From positions 2,573,408 to 2,637,407 of the forward strand of contig NZ_LR733817.1 of NCBI RefSeq assembly GCF_902506165.1: a DNA stretch of 64,000 bases, given 5' to 3'. The translations under genes were made by a program, and so were the position numbers. Positions 17,654 through 25,108 of the stretch are shown piece after piece; the stretch's first letter is position 1; the number at the start of each line of letters is the position of its first letter. The notes beneath the pieces are model-generated. The model saw only the letters and a list, made by a program, of their open reading frames with translations. It was not told where the DNA came from and did no database searches. Source of the stretch: Bosea sp. 29B (GTDB taxonomy: Bacteria > Pseudomonadota > Alphaproteobacteria > Rhizobiales > Beijerinckiaceae).

Positions 17654-18656
17654 GGCGGCCGGGGAGATGAAGGAGACGATCTGGCATGGCGGCGACCTCG
17701 CCACGGTTAAGGCGCTGTTTCCACAGGTGCCAGAACCCTGGATCGATCTCTCGACCGGTATCAACCCGATCCCCTATCCGCTTCCGGAGCTGCCGTTAAG
17801 CCTGTGGCACCGCCTGCCAGGCAAGGCGGACGAGGCGAGGCTGCTCGCCGCAGCCCGCAAGGCCTACCGCATTCGTCCGCAAAGCGGCCTCGTCGCCGCC
17901 CCCGGCACGCAGATCCTGATCGAATTGCTGCCGCGCCTGGTCCCGGCCGCGACTGTCGCCGTGCTCGGCCCGACCTATGGCGAGCATGCGTCGGCCTGGC
18001 GCAAGGCGGGAGCGACGGTGCGCGAGATCGCCGATCTCGCCGAAGCCGGCGATGCCAATGTCGTCGTGCTGGTCAATCCGAACAATCCGGACGGGCGCGT
18101 CGTCGCCCAGGAGAGGCTGGTCGCGCTGGCCGGATTGCTCGGCGCGCGAGGCGGCCTGCTGGTGGTCGACGAGGCCTTTGCCGACTTTGCACCCGCGATG
18201 AGCCTGTTGCCGATCCTGCCGGAGGGGGCTCTCGTTCTGCGCTCCTTCGGCAAGGCCTACGGGCTTGCCGGTCTGAGACTCGGCTTCGCCGCTGGCGAAG
18301 TGCGCTTCACCGACGCCCTTCAGGCGATGCTCGGCCCCTGGGCGGTGGCCGGGCCGGCGCTGCATGTCGGAGCCGTCGCGCTTGGCGATGCGGAGTGGCT
18401 GTCCGCCGCGGGCGAAGCGCGAGATGCCGACAGCAGGCGGCTCGATGCGCTGCTTGCGCCGCTAGGCCGGGTCGTCGGCGGTACCGTGCTCTATCGCCTG
18501 CTCGAGACGCTGCAGGCGCCGGCCCTGTTCGACCGCCTCGGCCGCGCCGGCATCTATGTCCGCCGCTTCCAGCACAATCCCTCGCGCCTGCGCTTCGGCC
18601 TGCCGGGGGATGAAGCGGGCTGGTCGCGTCTGGCGCAGGCGCTCACGCCGGCTTGA
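17652..18656 (+). CDS. cobC: Threonine-phosphate decarboxylase-like aminotransferase CobC
   Basis: CobC is a class I/II PLP enzyme that supplies the aminopropanol arm of cobalamin. The 334-residue protein has WIDLSTGINPIPYP near residue 30 and VNPNNPDGRV near residue 138. The PLP lysine lies in SFGKAYGLAGLRLG near residue 200. Three starts are possible: GTG 17640, ATG 17652 and ATG 17667. I chose 17652 because GGAGAG lies 4 bp upstream; the third ATG has its purine run too close. Its ATG shares bases with the divergent cobD start. Confidence 0.9.
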   Translation: MAAGEMKETIWHGGDLATVKALFPQVPEPWIDLSTGINPIPYPLPELPLSLWHRLPGKADEARLLAAARKAYRIRPQSGLVAAPGTQILIELLPRLVPAATVAVLGPTYGEHASAWRKAGATVREIADLAEAGDANVVVLVNPNNPDGRVVAQERLVALAGLLGARGGLLVVDEAFADFAPAMSLLPILPEGALVLRSFGKAYGLAGLRLGFAAGEVRFTDALQAMLGPWAVAGPALHVGAVALGDAEWLSAAGEARDADSRRLDALLAPLGRVVGGTVLYRLLETLQAPALFDRLGRAGIYVRRFQHNPSRLRFGLPGDEAGWSRLAQALTPA

Positions 18657-18762
18657 GCCTCGCTGTGCGGTCATCGCAGCCGGCGCATGCGGGTGAGAGT
18701 GGGACGAAGCTGCGCCTCGACGCTATCGTCAGGTGATTCCAGCGATCCGGAGATAATACGCA

Positions 18763-19734
18763 ATGCAGCCTTGGCCGAAGCAGTCCGCCCTCACCATCGG
18801 CTTCGCCCATCCGGCCTATCAGATGCGCGACGAATATCTCGCCCGCAATGGCCAGGCGACGAGCTTCGAGGTCCGCAGCCTCGACGATCTCAGGGCGCGC
18901 GCGCCGGAAGCCGATGTGCTGGTCGTCTCCGGTCTCTGGCGCAACGACATGCTGGAGGGCCTCGGCAAGCTGCGCTTCATCCAGTCGATCAGTGCCGGCA
19001 CCGACCAGTTCGACAAGCCGAAGCTGGCGGCAGCCGGTGTCCGCCTCGCCAGCGCCCAGGGCGGCAATGAGCGAGCCGTCGCCGAGCACGCGATCTCGCT
19101 GATCCTGGCGCTGGCGCGCCAGCTTCATCTTGCCCGCGACAACCAGGCGAAGCAGTTCTGGCGGCCGATGATCGGCGATCGCTCTCGCCGCGAGGACGAG
19201 CTCGGTGGCCGCACGCTGGTGATCGTCGGCCTCGGCCGCATTGGCCTCAGGCTTGCGGCGATCGCCTCGGCTTTCGGCATGCGTATCATCGGCGTGCGCC
19301 GCCGGCCGGGTTCGGAGCCGAATGTCGAGAAAATCGTGCCGCCGGCGGAGCTGCATGCGGCGCTGGTGCAGGCCGACTTCGTCGCGCTGACCTGTCCGCT
19401 GACGCCGGAGACGGAGGGGCTGATTGATGCCGCCGCGCTCGCGGCGATGAAGCCGTCGGCCTATCTGATCAATGTCGCGCGCGGCCGGGTGGTCGAGGAG
19501 CCGGCTTTGATCGCGGCGCTCGAAGCCGGCCGTATCGCCGGCGCCGGCATCGATTGCGTCTATGAGGAGCCTTTGCCGGCGACTTCGCCGCTCTGGGCGA
19601 TGCCGCAGGTGCTGCTGACGCCACACAGCGCCGGCGAGACCCGCGCCTATGAGAGCAACGTCATCGACATCCTGCTCGACAATCTCGGCGCGCTGGAGCG
19701 CGGCGAGGCCACGCTCCAGAACCAGATCGTCTGA
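18763..19734 (+). CDS. D-isomer-specific 2-hydroxyacid dehydrogenase
   Basis: This NAD(P)-dependent oxidoreductase has 323 residues. The nucleotide-binding turn VGLGRIGLRLA is at about residue 153. Active-site elements are NVARGRVVEEP (Arg near 240), YEEPLP (Glu near 268) and LTPHSAGE (His near 287). The substrate is unknown; members act on glyoxylate, hydroxypyruvate, phosphoglycerate and others. GGAGAT lies upstream of ATG 18763. It stands alone, 106 bp after cobC, and converges on the next gene. Confidence 0.9.
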   Translation: MQPWPKQSALTIGFAHPAYQMRDEYLARNGQATSFEVRSLDDLRARAPEADVLVVSGLWRNDMLEGLGKLRFIQSISAGTDQFDKPKLAAAGVRLASAQGGNERAVAEHAISLILALARQLHLARDNQAKQFWRPMIGDRSRREDELGGRTLVIVGLGRIGLRLAAIASAFGMRIIGVRRRPGSEPNVEKIVPPAELHAALVQADFVALTCPLTPETEGLIDAAALAAMKPSAYLINVARGRVVEEPALIAALEAGRIAGAGIDCVYEEPLPATSPLWAMPQVLLTPHSAGETRAYESNVIDILLDNLGALERGEATLQNQIV

Positions 19735-19796
19735 GCAGCGCCAGCACGCGTGCTAAGCGGCTTTGCCTCCGCAGTTGCGCGGAACCAAAAAGACAA

Positions 19797-19832
19797 AGCC
19801 TCCCCGGCGAAGCTGCGCTCGCCTGGGAGGCT
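19797..19832 (-). terminator. Rho-independent terminator after the 19849 gene
   Basis: An 8-bp perfect stem (AGCCTCCC / GGGAGGCT) has a 20-nt loop. On the minus strand it is followed by TTTGTCTTTTTGG, so it terminates the minus-strand gene ending at 19849. It has no T-run on the plus strand. Confidence 0.75.
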
Positions 19833-19848
19833 CTGGTCCGGTCCGAAC

Positions 19849-20802
19849 TCACCAGCGCGGGCGCGGGCCGTAGCTGCCGTCGCAGCCGACGAGCGGGCCA
19901 CCCGGATAGTAGTCGTCGATGACGATGTCCGGCATGGCGCAGCCGCGGTTGGTGCTGCGGCTGATGCGGCGGCGCTGCTGCCCGTAATCATCGGGCTCGA
20001 CCATGACGGTGCGGCCGTCATAGCGCGGCTCCGCCTGCCGGGCGGTCGCCAATTTCGGGGCCGGGCGCGGAGCCTGGGTGCGTTCGGCCGTCTTCTCGGT
20101 GGCCTGCTGGCGCACAGGCGGCAGCGGCGCTGCGGCGACGTCGGTGTCCTTGCCGTCCTTGCCGGCGACCTGCGAGGCCGGAACGACCATGTCCTCGGCG
20201 CTGGCGCGCACCAGCTTCTGGACGCCGGTGTCGAGGACGAGCGTGCGGAAGGGAGCATCGCCGCAGCCGCCGCAACGGGCCGGGTCGAGCGGGACGAGAT
20301 CGACGCGCGCCTTGCCGTCGTCAGTGGCCTGGCCTTCGCCGGTGGCGCGGGCGGCGATCACCACCTTGCCGGCATCCTCGAGCTGCATCTCGATCAGCTG
20401 GGTTCGGAGCGCGCGGGCCCGGCGGTAATTGACGACCTCGTCGCCGCCCGAGACCAGGATGGCGAAGGGCGCGCCCTTGGGGGCATTGCCGCGGAAGATG
20501 TCGCGCAACTGGGTGATGGCGCGGCGCGCATCGGAGGAGACCTCCCAGCTGCCGGGCGCGAAGGCGATCTGGCGCGTCGTCATGATCTCGCGGGCCGACT
20601 GGGCGACGCCGAGCGAGACGGTGCGCGAGGAGAATTCCAGCTTCAGCGACTGTGGCCGCTCGGCGACCTTGGGTGCATCCGGGTTACCACCTTCGGCCTG
20701 CGCGAAACCGGCGCCGGCCGAGACGATGACGGCGAGGGCGGTGACGGCGAGGCGCAGGCGGCTGGTGCGCAGGCGGGCGGTCTGGTCGAGCTGGAAGCCC
20801 AT
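19849..20802 (-). CDS. Secreted protein with OmpA-like middle segment, unknown
   Basis: From ATG 20802 (GAGGAG 7 bp upstream) the protein has 317 residues. An N-terminal signal peptide has a helix TALAVIVSAGAGFAQA and likely cleavage after AQA. The middle (about residues 75-170) has an IAFAPGS...RRAITQLRDIF...YRRARALRTQLIE pattern. This weakly resembles the OmpA C-terminal peptidoglycan-binding fold. The C-terminal third is proline-rich and low in complexity, and it ends in a cysteine-containing NRGC...VGCDGSYGPR tail. I do not recognise a function. It is divergent from the OmpA-domain gene at 21108 and may belong to the envelope cluster. Confidence 0.75.
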   Translation of the reverse strand: MGFQLDQTARLRTSRLRLAVTALAVIVSAGAGFAQAEGGNPDAPKVAERPQSLKLEFSSRTVSLGVAQSAREIMTTRQIAFAPGSWEVSSDARRAITQLRDIFRGNAPKGAPFAILVSGGDEVVNYRRARALRTQLIEMQLEDAGKVVIAARATGEGQATDDGKARVDLVPLDPARCGGCGDAPFRTLVLDTGVQKLVRASAEDMVVPASQVAGKDGKDTDVAAAPLPPVRQQATEKTAERTQAPRPAPKLATARQAEPRYDGRTVMVEPDDYGQQRRRISRSTNRGCAMPDIVIDDYYPGGPLVGCDGSYGPRPRW

Positions 20803-21107
20803 GGCGGGTCTCCTCATGAACGGGTGTGCGCTGGGCACGTTGCCAGACCCTTGGCGATCCCTGAGCCGGTTTCGCGAACGCCGGCGCAAAGGTGAGGCCT
20901 GAATGATGAACGCGCGCGCGTAAGGGCCGCGCCCAAGTGGGCACGTTCATCGGCTGTTCAGGAAAAAATCCAGTTCGCAGCGAAAAAGCGGCAAACAGTG
21001 GCAAAGCTCGGACAACGCCATTGCCGCGTCCCGCCTCGGTCGAGCCGGCCGTCGCATTGTCGAGGCTACAGGACTATGCGAAGAGAGGATAAACAGGGGG
21101 TTTGGCT
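20803..21107. other. Divergent intergenic region (305 bp)
   Basis: No gene is visible. The region must carry promoters for both the minus-strand secreted protein and the plus-strand OmpA-domain gene. The ten-mer TGGGCACGTT occurs twice as a direct repeat (20832-20841 and 20938-20947), 106 bp apart. A purine-rich Shine-Dalgarno (AGGGGG) lies at its right end. Confidence 0.5.
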
Positions 21108-21743
21108 ATGAAGAACGCAGATGAGCGCAAGGACAACGTCGAGCTTCCCCAGATGATGTCCCGCCGTGCGCTCGGTGGATTCGTCCTTTCGCTGCCGCTG
21201 CTGAGCGCTCTTCCTGCGCTGGCACAGACCGACCAGGGTGCGACCAATATCCTGCGCTCGCTGGCGCCGCATGATCGCGTGCCGGGTCGCTCAGGTGGTG
21301 GCGCAAGTGGTGGCGGCAGGGTCGTGGTGCGCCGCGTCGCGCCAGTGCCCCGCCGGGTCCATCCGCGCGGTTACGGTTCGGATGTCGTGATCGATCTGAC
21401 CCGCCGCGTCGAAGTCACCGTCTTCTTCGACAACGACTCGGCGACGCTACGCCGCGGCGCGGAAGCCACGCTGATGCGGCTTGCATTGGCGCTGCGCGAT
21501 CCGATCCTGCTCGATCAGCGCTTCCTGATCGCCGGCCACACCAGCGCCGAAGGCGGCTACGACTACAATGTCGAGCTCTCGCAGGAGCGGGCTGCCGCGG
21601 TCCGCGACTGGCTGGTCTCCTATGGCGAGATCAGCCCTGGCCGCCTCGTCGCCCACGGCTTCGGCCCTGATATGCTGCGCAATCCGCGCAGCCCCTATTC
21701 ACCCGTCAATCGCCGCGTTGAAGTCATCGCCATCACCGGCTGA
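21108..21743 (+). CDS. OmpA-domain protein with Tat-like signal
   Basis: The 211-residue protein starts at ATG 21108 (AGGGGG 7 bp upstream). The N-terminus has MMSRRALGGFVLSLPLLSALPALAQ, which looks like a twin-arginine signal (SRRALGG) with cleavage after ALA. A glycine-rich linker follows. The C-terminal OmpA/MotB domain (about residues 105-211) shows VFFDNDSATLRRGAE, IAGHTSAEG, LSQERAAAVRDWL and PVNRRVEV, the peptidoglycan-binding signature. It probably anchors in the periplasm to cell wall. It is followed 49 bp later by the 21793 gene in the same direction. Confidence 0.85.
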   Translation: MKNADERKDNVELPQMMSRRALGGFVLSLPLLSALPALAQTDQGATNILRSLAPHDRVPGRSGGGASGGGRVVVRRVAPVPRRVHPRGYGSDVVIDLTRRVEVTVFFDNDSATLRRGAEATLMRLALALRDPILLDQRFLIAGHTSAEGGYDYNVELSQERAAAVRDWLVSYGEISPGRLVAHGFGPDMLRNPRSPYSPVNRRVEVIAITG

Positions 21744-21792
21744 GTTTTCTACCGTCTTCCCGAAACAACCATTTGCCTCAGGGGGCATCGTC

Positions 21793-22746
21793 ATGGCTTT
21801 GTTCAAGCGCCTCATGCTCGGTCTCGCGCTGCTGATGTCCTTCAGCGTCGTTGCCAGCGCCCAATCGCCGAATTCCCGCATCAACCTCCTGGTGATGTCG
21901 GACGACGCCGATCCGGACACGGTTCCGCGCAACAACCGCATCTTCAACCGGGTTCAGCTCCAGCTTTCGGAGTATCTCAACACCCGCGGCTTCCAGGTCT
22001 ATGACGAGACCAGCCTGGCGCTGGGCATCACCCAGACCGCCCGGGTCCGCCGCCGTGACGCCGAGCTGATCGAGATCGCCCGTGCCGTCTCGACCCCGGT
22101 CGACGCCATGGTCGTCTACCAGATCTACGCCTCGGCGCGCCGCGCCGTCGCTGCCGACATCCGCTTCCCCGAGATCCGCATCGCCGGCCGTGTGCTCAAT
22201 GTCCGCTCCGGCCAGTTCATCGCGGCCTTCGAGGTCGGCGGCTTCCAGCTGCCGGCCCTGCCGAACCCCTGCAGCGCCGAGTGTCTGCTCGAGACCGTCG
22301 GCACCCAGTCGCGGCTTCTCGCCGCCGATCTCGGCGCCGCGATCGCCCAGAAGCTCGAAGGCTTTGCCCGCCCGAGCGGTGGTGCAGCCGCTGTCGGCAA
22401 GGACGGCATCGTCCTCGGCGGTGGAGCTGCTGGCGGCGGTGCTGCTCCGGTCGCGGCCGGCGGCGACGGCTGCAACAGCCTGCCGACCGACTTCGTGATC
22501 CAGCTGCGCGACTTCACCGCCACGGAAGTCGACCGGGTCGAGAGCGAGTTCGTTCGCTGGGGTTGCTACCGCGCTCACCGCGCCACGCAGATGACCTCGA
22601 CCTCGGCCGACTTCTTCTACTCGACCTCGGCCGACTCGGCCCGCCTGACCCGCAACTTCCGCCTGATGCTGGAACTGGTCGGTCTGAACGGTCAGGTCAC
22701 CTTCTCCGGCAACCGGCTGGTGGTCAGCAAGGTCGCAACCCGCTGA
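21793..22746 (+). CDS. Secreted two-domain protein, unknown (LpoB/TolB-N-like N-domain suspected)
   Basis: The 317-residue protein has a clear signal peptide (MLGLALLMSFSVVASAQ). The N-domain (about 25-195) has an alternating helix/strand pattern: NRVQLQLSEYLNTRGFQVYDE, RRRDAELIEIARAVSTPVDAMVVYQIY and a closing LLAADLGAAIAQKLEGF. It resembles outer-membrane activators such as LpoB or CsgG/TolB-N folds; this is a guess from pattern. A glycine/alanine linker leads to a C-domain of about 90 residues starting at CNSLPTDFVIQLRDF. No database family is certain. It is probably co-transcribed with the OmpA-domain gene and ends at a strong terminator. Confidence 0.75.
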   Translation: MALFKRLMLGLALLMSFSVVASAQSPNSRINLLVMSDDADPDTVPRNNRIFNRVQLQLSEYLNTRGFQVYDETSLALGITQTARVRRRDAELIEIARAVSTPVDAMVVYQIYASARRAVAADIRFPEIRIAGRVLNVRSGQFIAAFEVGGFQLPALPNPCSAECLLETVGTQSRLLAADLGAAIAQKLEGFARPSGGAAAVGKDGIVLGGGAAGGGAAPVAAGGDGCNSLPTDFVIQLRDFTATEVDRVESEFVRWGCYRAHRATQMTSTSADFFYSTSADSARLTRNFRLMLELVGLNGQVTFSGNRLVVSKVATR

Positions 22747-22796
22747 CCGAGAGGGCTTGCGGGTAACCATAAACCTCAGCCCGTTCTTGCAAAAAT

Positions 22797-22824
22797 GCCG
22801 CCCGGTCGACATCGACCGGGCGGC
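22797..22824 (+). terminator. Strong hairpin terminator
   Basis: A perfect 13-bp GC-rich stem (GCCGCCCGGTCGA / TCGACCGGGCGGC) has a 2-nt loop and is followed by TTGTTACTTTAATT. It closes the 21108-22746 pair on the plus strand. Confidence 0.85.
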
Positions 22825-22931
22825 TTGTTACTTTAATTATGGCAGCAATATGTGCCGGCTGGGCGCGAGCGGGGCAGGGAGGGGTTCCGCTCGTCGTGAC
22901 CGAGCCGGTGTACGATGCGGATATTTGACAC

Positions 22932-24488
22932 ATGGATTGGGGTATTGACCCGGCACGGGTCGCGGAGATCAGCACGATCGCGTCTTCGCGGCGGTTTTCC
23001 GCCCGGGACACCGAGAAGTTCGTTCTCGCGATCACGGGCGGCGGTTCGGAGAATGCCGACCTGCCGCTCTGGGACATGCTGCAGGTCTTGTTCTCGCTGG
23101 GAGCGCTGACCGCAAATCCGCGCATGCCGGCCCGTGACGCCGCCATCGGCTGCATGCTCGACGAGAGCGGCATCCTGTTGCGGCCGCTGCGCCAGGACGG
23201 GCCGGTGCGAACGAGCTTCGCCGGGGCGACGATCGAAGCCTCCGCGGCCGAGATCGTGCTCTCCTATGGCGACAAGGGCGAAGCGAAGACCCGCTCCTTC
23301 TCCTGGAGCCGGATCAGGCGCGCCCTCGGCCTCGCCGACTTTCTCTTCGCCGCCGAAGCCGATGAGCGCTCGGAAGGTGGGCTCGTCGCGCTGCGCACCG
23401 CGCTCGACGCCGTCTTCGCGCTGTCCTCTTTCGACGAGGACGGCATGAAGCGTGCGGTGCAGGAGCCGGCCCGTTTCATGCGGGCCTGGCGCCGGCGCCA
23501 TCTGCCGCTGCTCGCCTTCGCCGATCTGATCCGCCAGCGCGAGGCCTTCCTCAACGCCTCCGGCCGGCGTGAGCGCCAGCGCGAATTCGATCCGGACGAT
23601 CTGATCGCGCTCTGGAGCTTCGCTTTGCTGCATGGCGAGACCTGGAGCTTCGCCCGCTTCGCCGAGCGTTTCAGTGCCCTGATGCGCGAGGAGCGTTCCA
23701 GCGTCGGCCGCCGCGACTTCATGGCACCGGCCTCGATGGAGACGCTGATGGCGCGCCAGCCTTCGGAGAATCCCGAGGAGGCGCTGATCGCCTGGCTCGA
23801 CCATCAGGCGATCCTCGGCGAGCTCGAGGTCGACGAACCGGACGAGGATGACGAGCCGGAAGAGGAGGATGAGGACGGCGTCGTGCGCGAGCGCGTCTAC
23901 GCCGCGCTGATGCGCCTGCCGGCCGAGCCGAAATTCCTCAACAAGGAGGAGCGCGAGGCGATCGGCCGGGCGCTCGCCATCCTGCCGCTCGCCCATGAGC
24001 AGCCGCTGACGCTGGCGCGCTCGCGCGCTGTCGCGCCCTGGGAGAATCGGCTGGTCGAGGCCAGCCGCCGCATCGCCGGTTCCAATCGTGGCCAGGTCGA
24101 CCAGAGCCCGGAGCCGTTCGATTATGCCGGCATCGCCGCGAGTCTCGCCGTCCTGGGCAGGCGGCTCGACGAATTGCTGCTGATCGGCACTGCGCTCGAG
24201 GCGATCGAGGGGCCGGAAAGTGAAGCAGCGACGGCCGAGGGGCAGAAGCTTCTGCGGCGCTGGCGCCATGATCGTGCGAGCTTCCGGATCGACGATGCGA
24301 AACTGGCGCTGACCTTCGCAAGGCATGGGGGAGCACTGAGAACGGTCGCAGCAGCCCTGCACCGGATCAACAGGCAACAAAAGCGCTTCGGAGAAACGAC
24401 GGACCTGGTCGCCCAGGCCGCCAGCGACGAGGCGCGGTTCACCGACGTCTTCTCGCAGCGCTATCAAGGGCGATCGAAACGGCCATGA
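22932..24488 (+). CDS. Unknown cytoplasmic protein, 518 residues
   Basis: I do not recognise this protein. It has no signal peptide or membrane helix. The N-terminal 100 residues are mixed helix/strand (WGIDPARVAEISTIAS). The middle is strongly helical and basic (ARFMRAWRRRHLPLLAFADL). A very acidic stretch (DEPDEDDEPEEEDEDG) lies near residues 303-320, and the C-terminal third is helical with many Arg/Ala. It starts a three-gene plus-strand set, overlapping the next gene by 4 bp (ATGA). It converges on the SEDS/PBP/ATPase operon and may be part of that system; this is inferred from position only. Confidence 0.7.
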   Translation: MDWGIDPARVAEISTIASSRRFSARDTEKFVLAITGGGSENADLPLWDMLQVLFSLGALTANPRMPARDAAIGCMLDESGILLRPLRQDGPVRTSFAGATIEASAAEIVLSYGDKGEAKTRSFSWSRIRRALGLADFLFAAEADERSEGGLVALRTALDAVFALSSFDEDGMKRAVQEPARFMRAWRRRHLPLLAFADLIRQREAFLNASGRRERQREFDPDDLIALWSFALLHGETWSFARFAERFSALMREERSSVGRRDFMAPASMETLMARQPSENPEEALIAWLDHQAILGELEVDEPDEDDEPEEEDEDGVVRERVYAALMRLPAEPKFLNKEEREAIGRALAILPLAHEQPLTLARSRAVAPWENRLVEASRRIAGSNRGQVDQSPEPFDYAGIAASLAVLGRRLDELLLIGTALEAIEGPESEAATAEGQKLLRRWRHDRASFRIDDAKLALTFARHGGALRTVAAALHRINRQQKRFGETTDLVAQAASDEARFTDVFSQRYQGRSKRP

Positions 24489-25042
24489 CAGACTTCCTCA
24501 ACCAGGGTCCGCTCGAAGACGACCTCCGCGCCGGCCGCGCCACGGCCAGGCTGGTTCTGGCGGCGCTTGCGAGCACCGAGCCGGAAGAGGTCGTCGCCAC
24601 GAGCATCAGCCGCGCCGATCTTTGGGCGCATGCCCGCCGCGTCCGTGGCGAGCCCGTCAACTTCGCCGCCGAGCGTGCGATCCGCACCGACCCGGAGGCT
24701 GCACGGCTCTACCGTCGCTTGCTTTCCTTCCAGGCGGTGGCGCGTAGCGAACTCGCTGCCGCGGCCTATGACAGCAGCGCGACCCACCGCCGCATCGGCT
24801 CCTTCGAGCTCGACGTGATCGAGGAGGACGATGCGCCGCCGGCCCTGGTCATCCAGTGCCTGTCGGAGACCGACCCCGCCCCGACCATGATCGAGGTCGT
24901 CTCGATCGAGGGCGTGGTTCGTCTGCCGCTGCCGGCGCCGGTCGACAAGCACATCGTCATCGACCTGCCGCGTCAGGACGCCGAGCGCGATCTGCTGCGA
25001 TTGATGCTCGCCAACCCGCTCGCAGGCGTTTATCTGCTGTAA
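24485..25042 (+). CDS. Unknown protein, 185 residues
   Basis: This is a soluble-looking protein of 185 residues with no recognised family. An N-terminal helical part includes DLWAHARRVRGEPVNFAAERAI, and a central conserved-looking block reads LYRRLLSFQAVARSEL. The C-terminal half is beta-rich, with a closing LLRLMLANPLAGVYLL. Its ATG overlaps the stop of the 518-residue gene by 4 bp, so the two are translationally coupled and likely work together. The next gene starts 66 bp downstream. Confidence 0.7.
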   Translation: MTDFLNQGPLEDDLRAGRATARLVLAALASTEPEEVVATSISRADLWAHARRVRGEPVNFAAERAIRTDPEAARLYRRLLSFQAVARSELAAAAYDSSATHRRIGSFELDVIEEDDAPPALVIQCLSETDPAPTMIEVVSIEGVVRLPLPAPVDKHIVIDLPRQDAERDLLRLMLANPLAGVYLL

Positions 25043-25108
25043 CGCCGGAAGCGCTGCCACAAGCAGCGCTTTACTGGCGCAAGGGAACGGCAGGGCCTGC
25101 GAGAGAGG

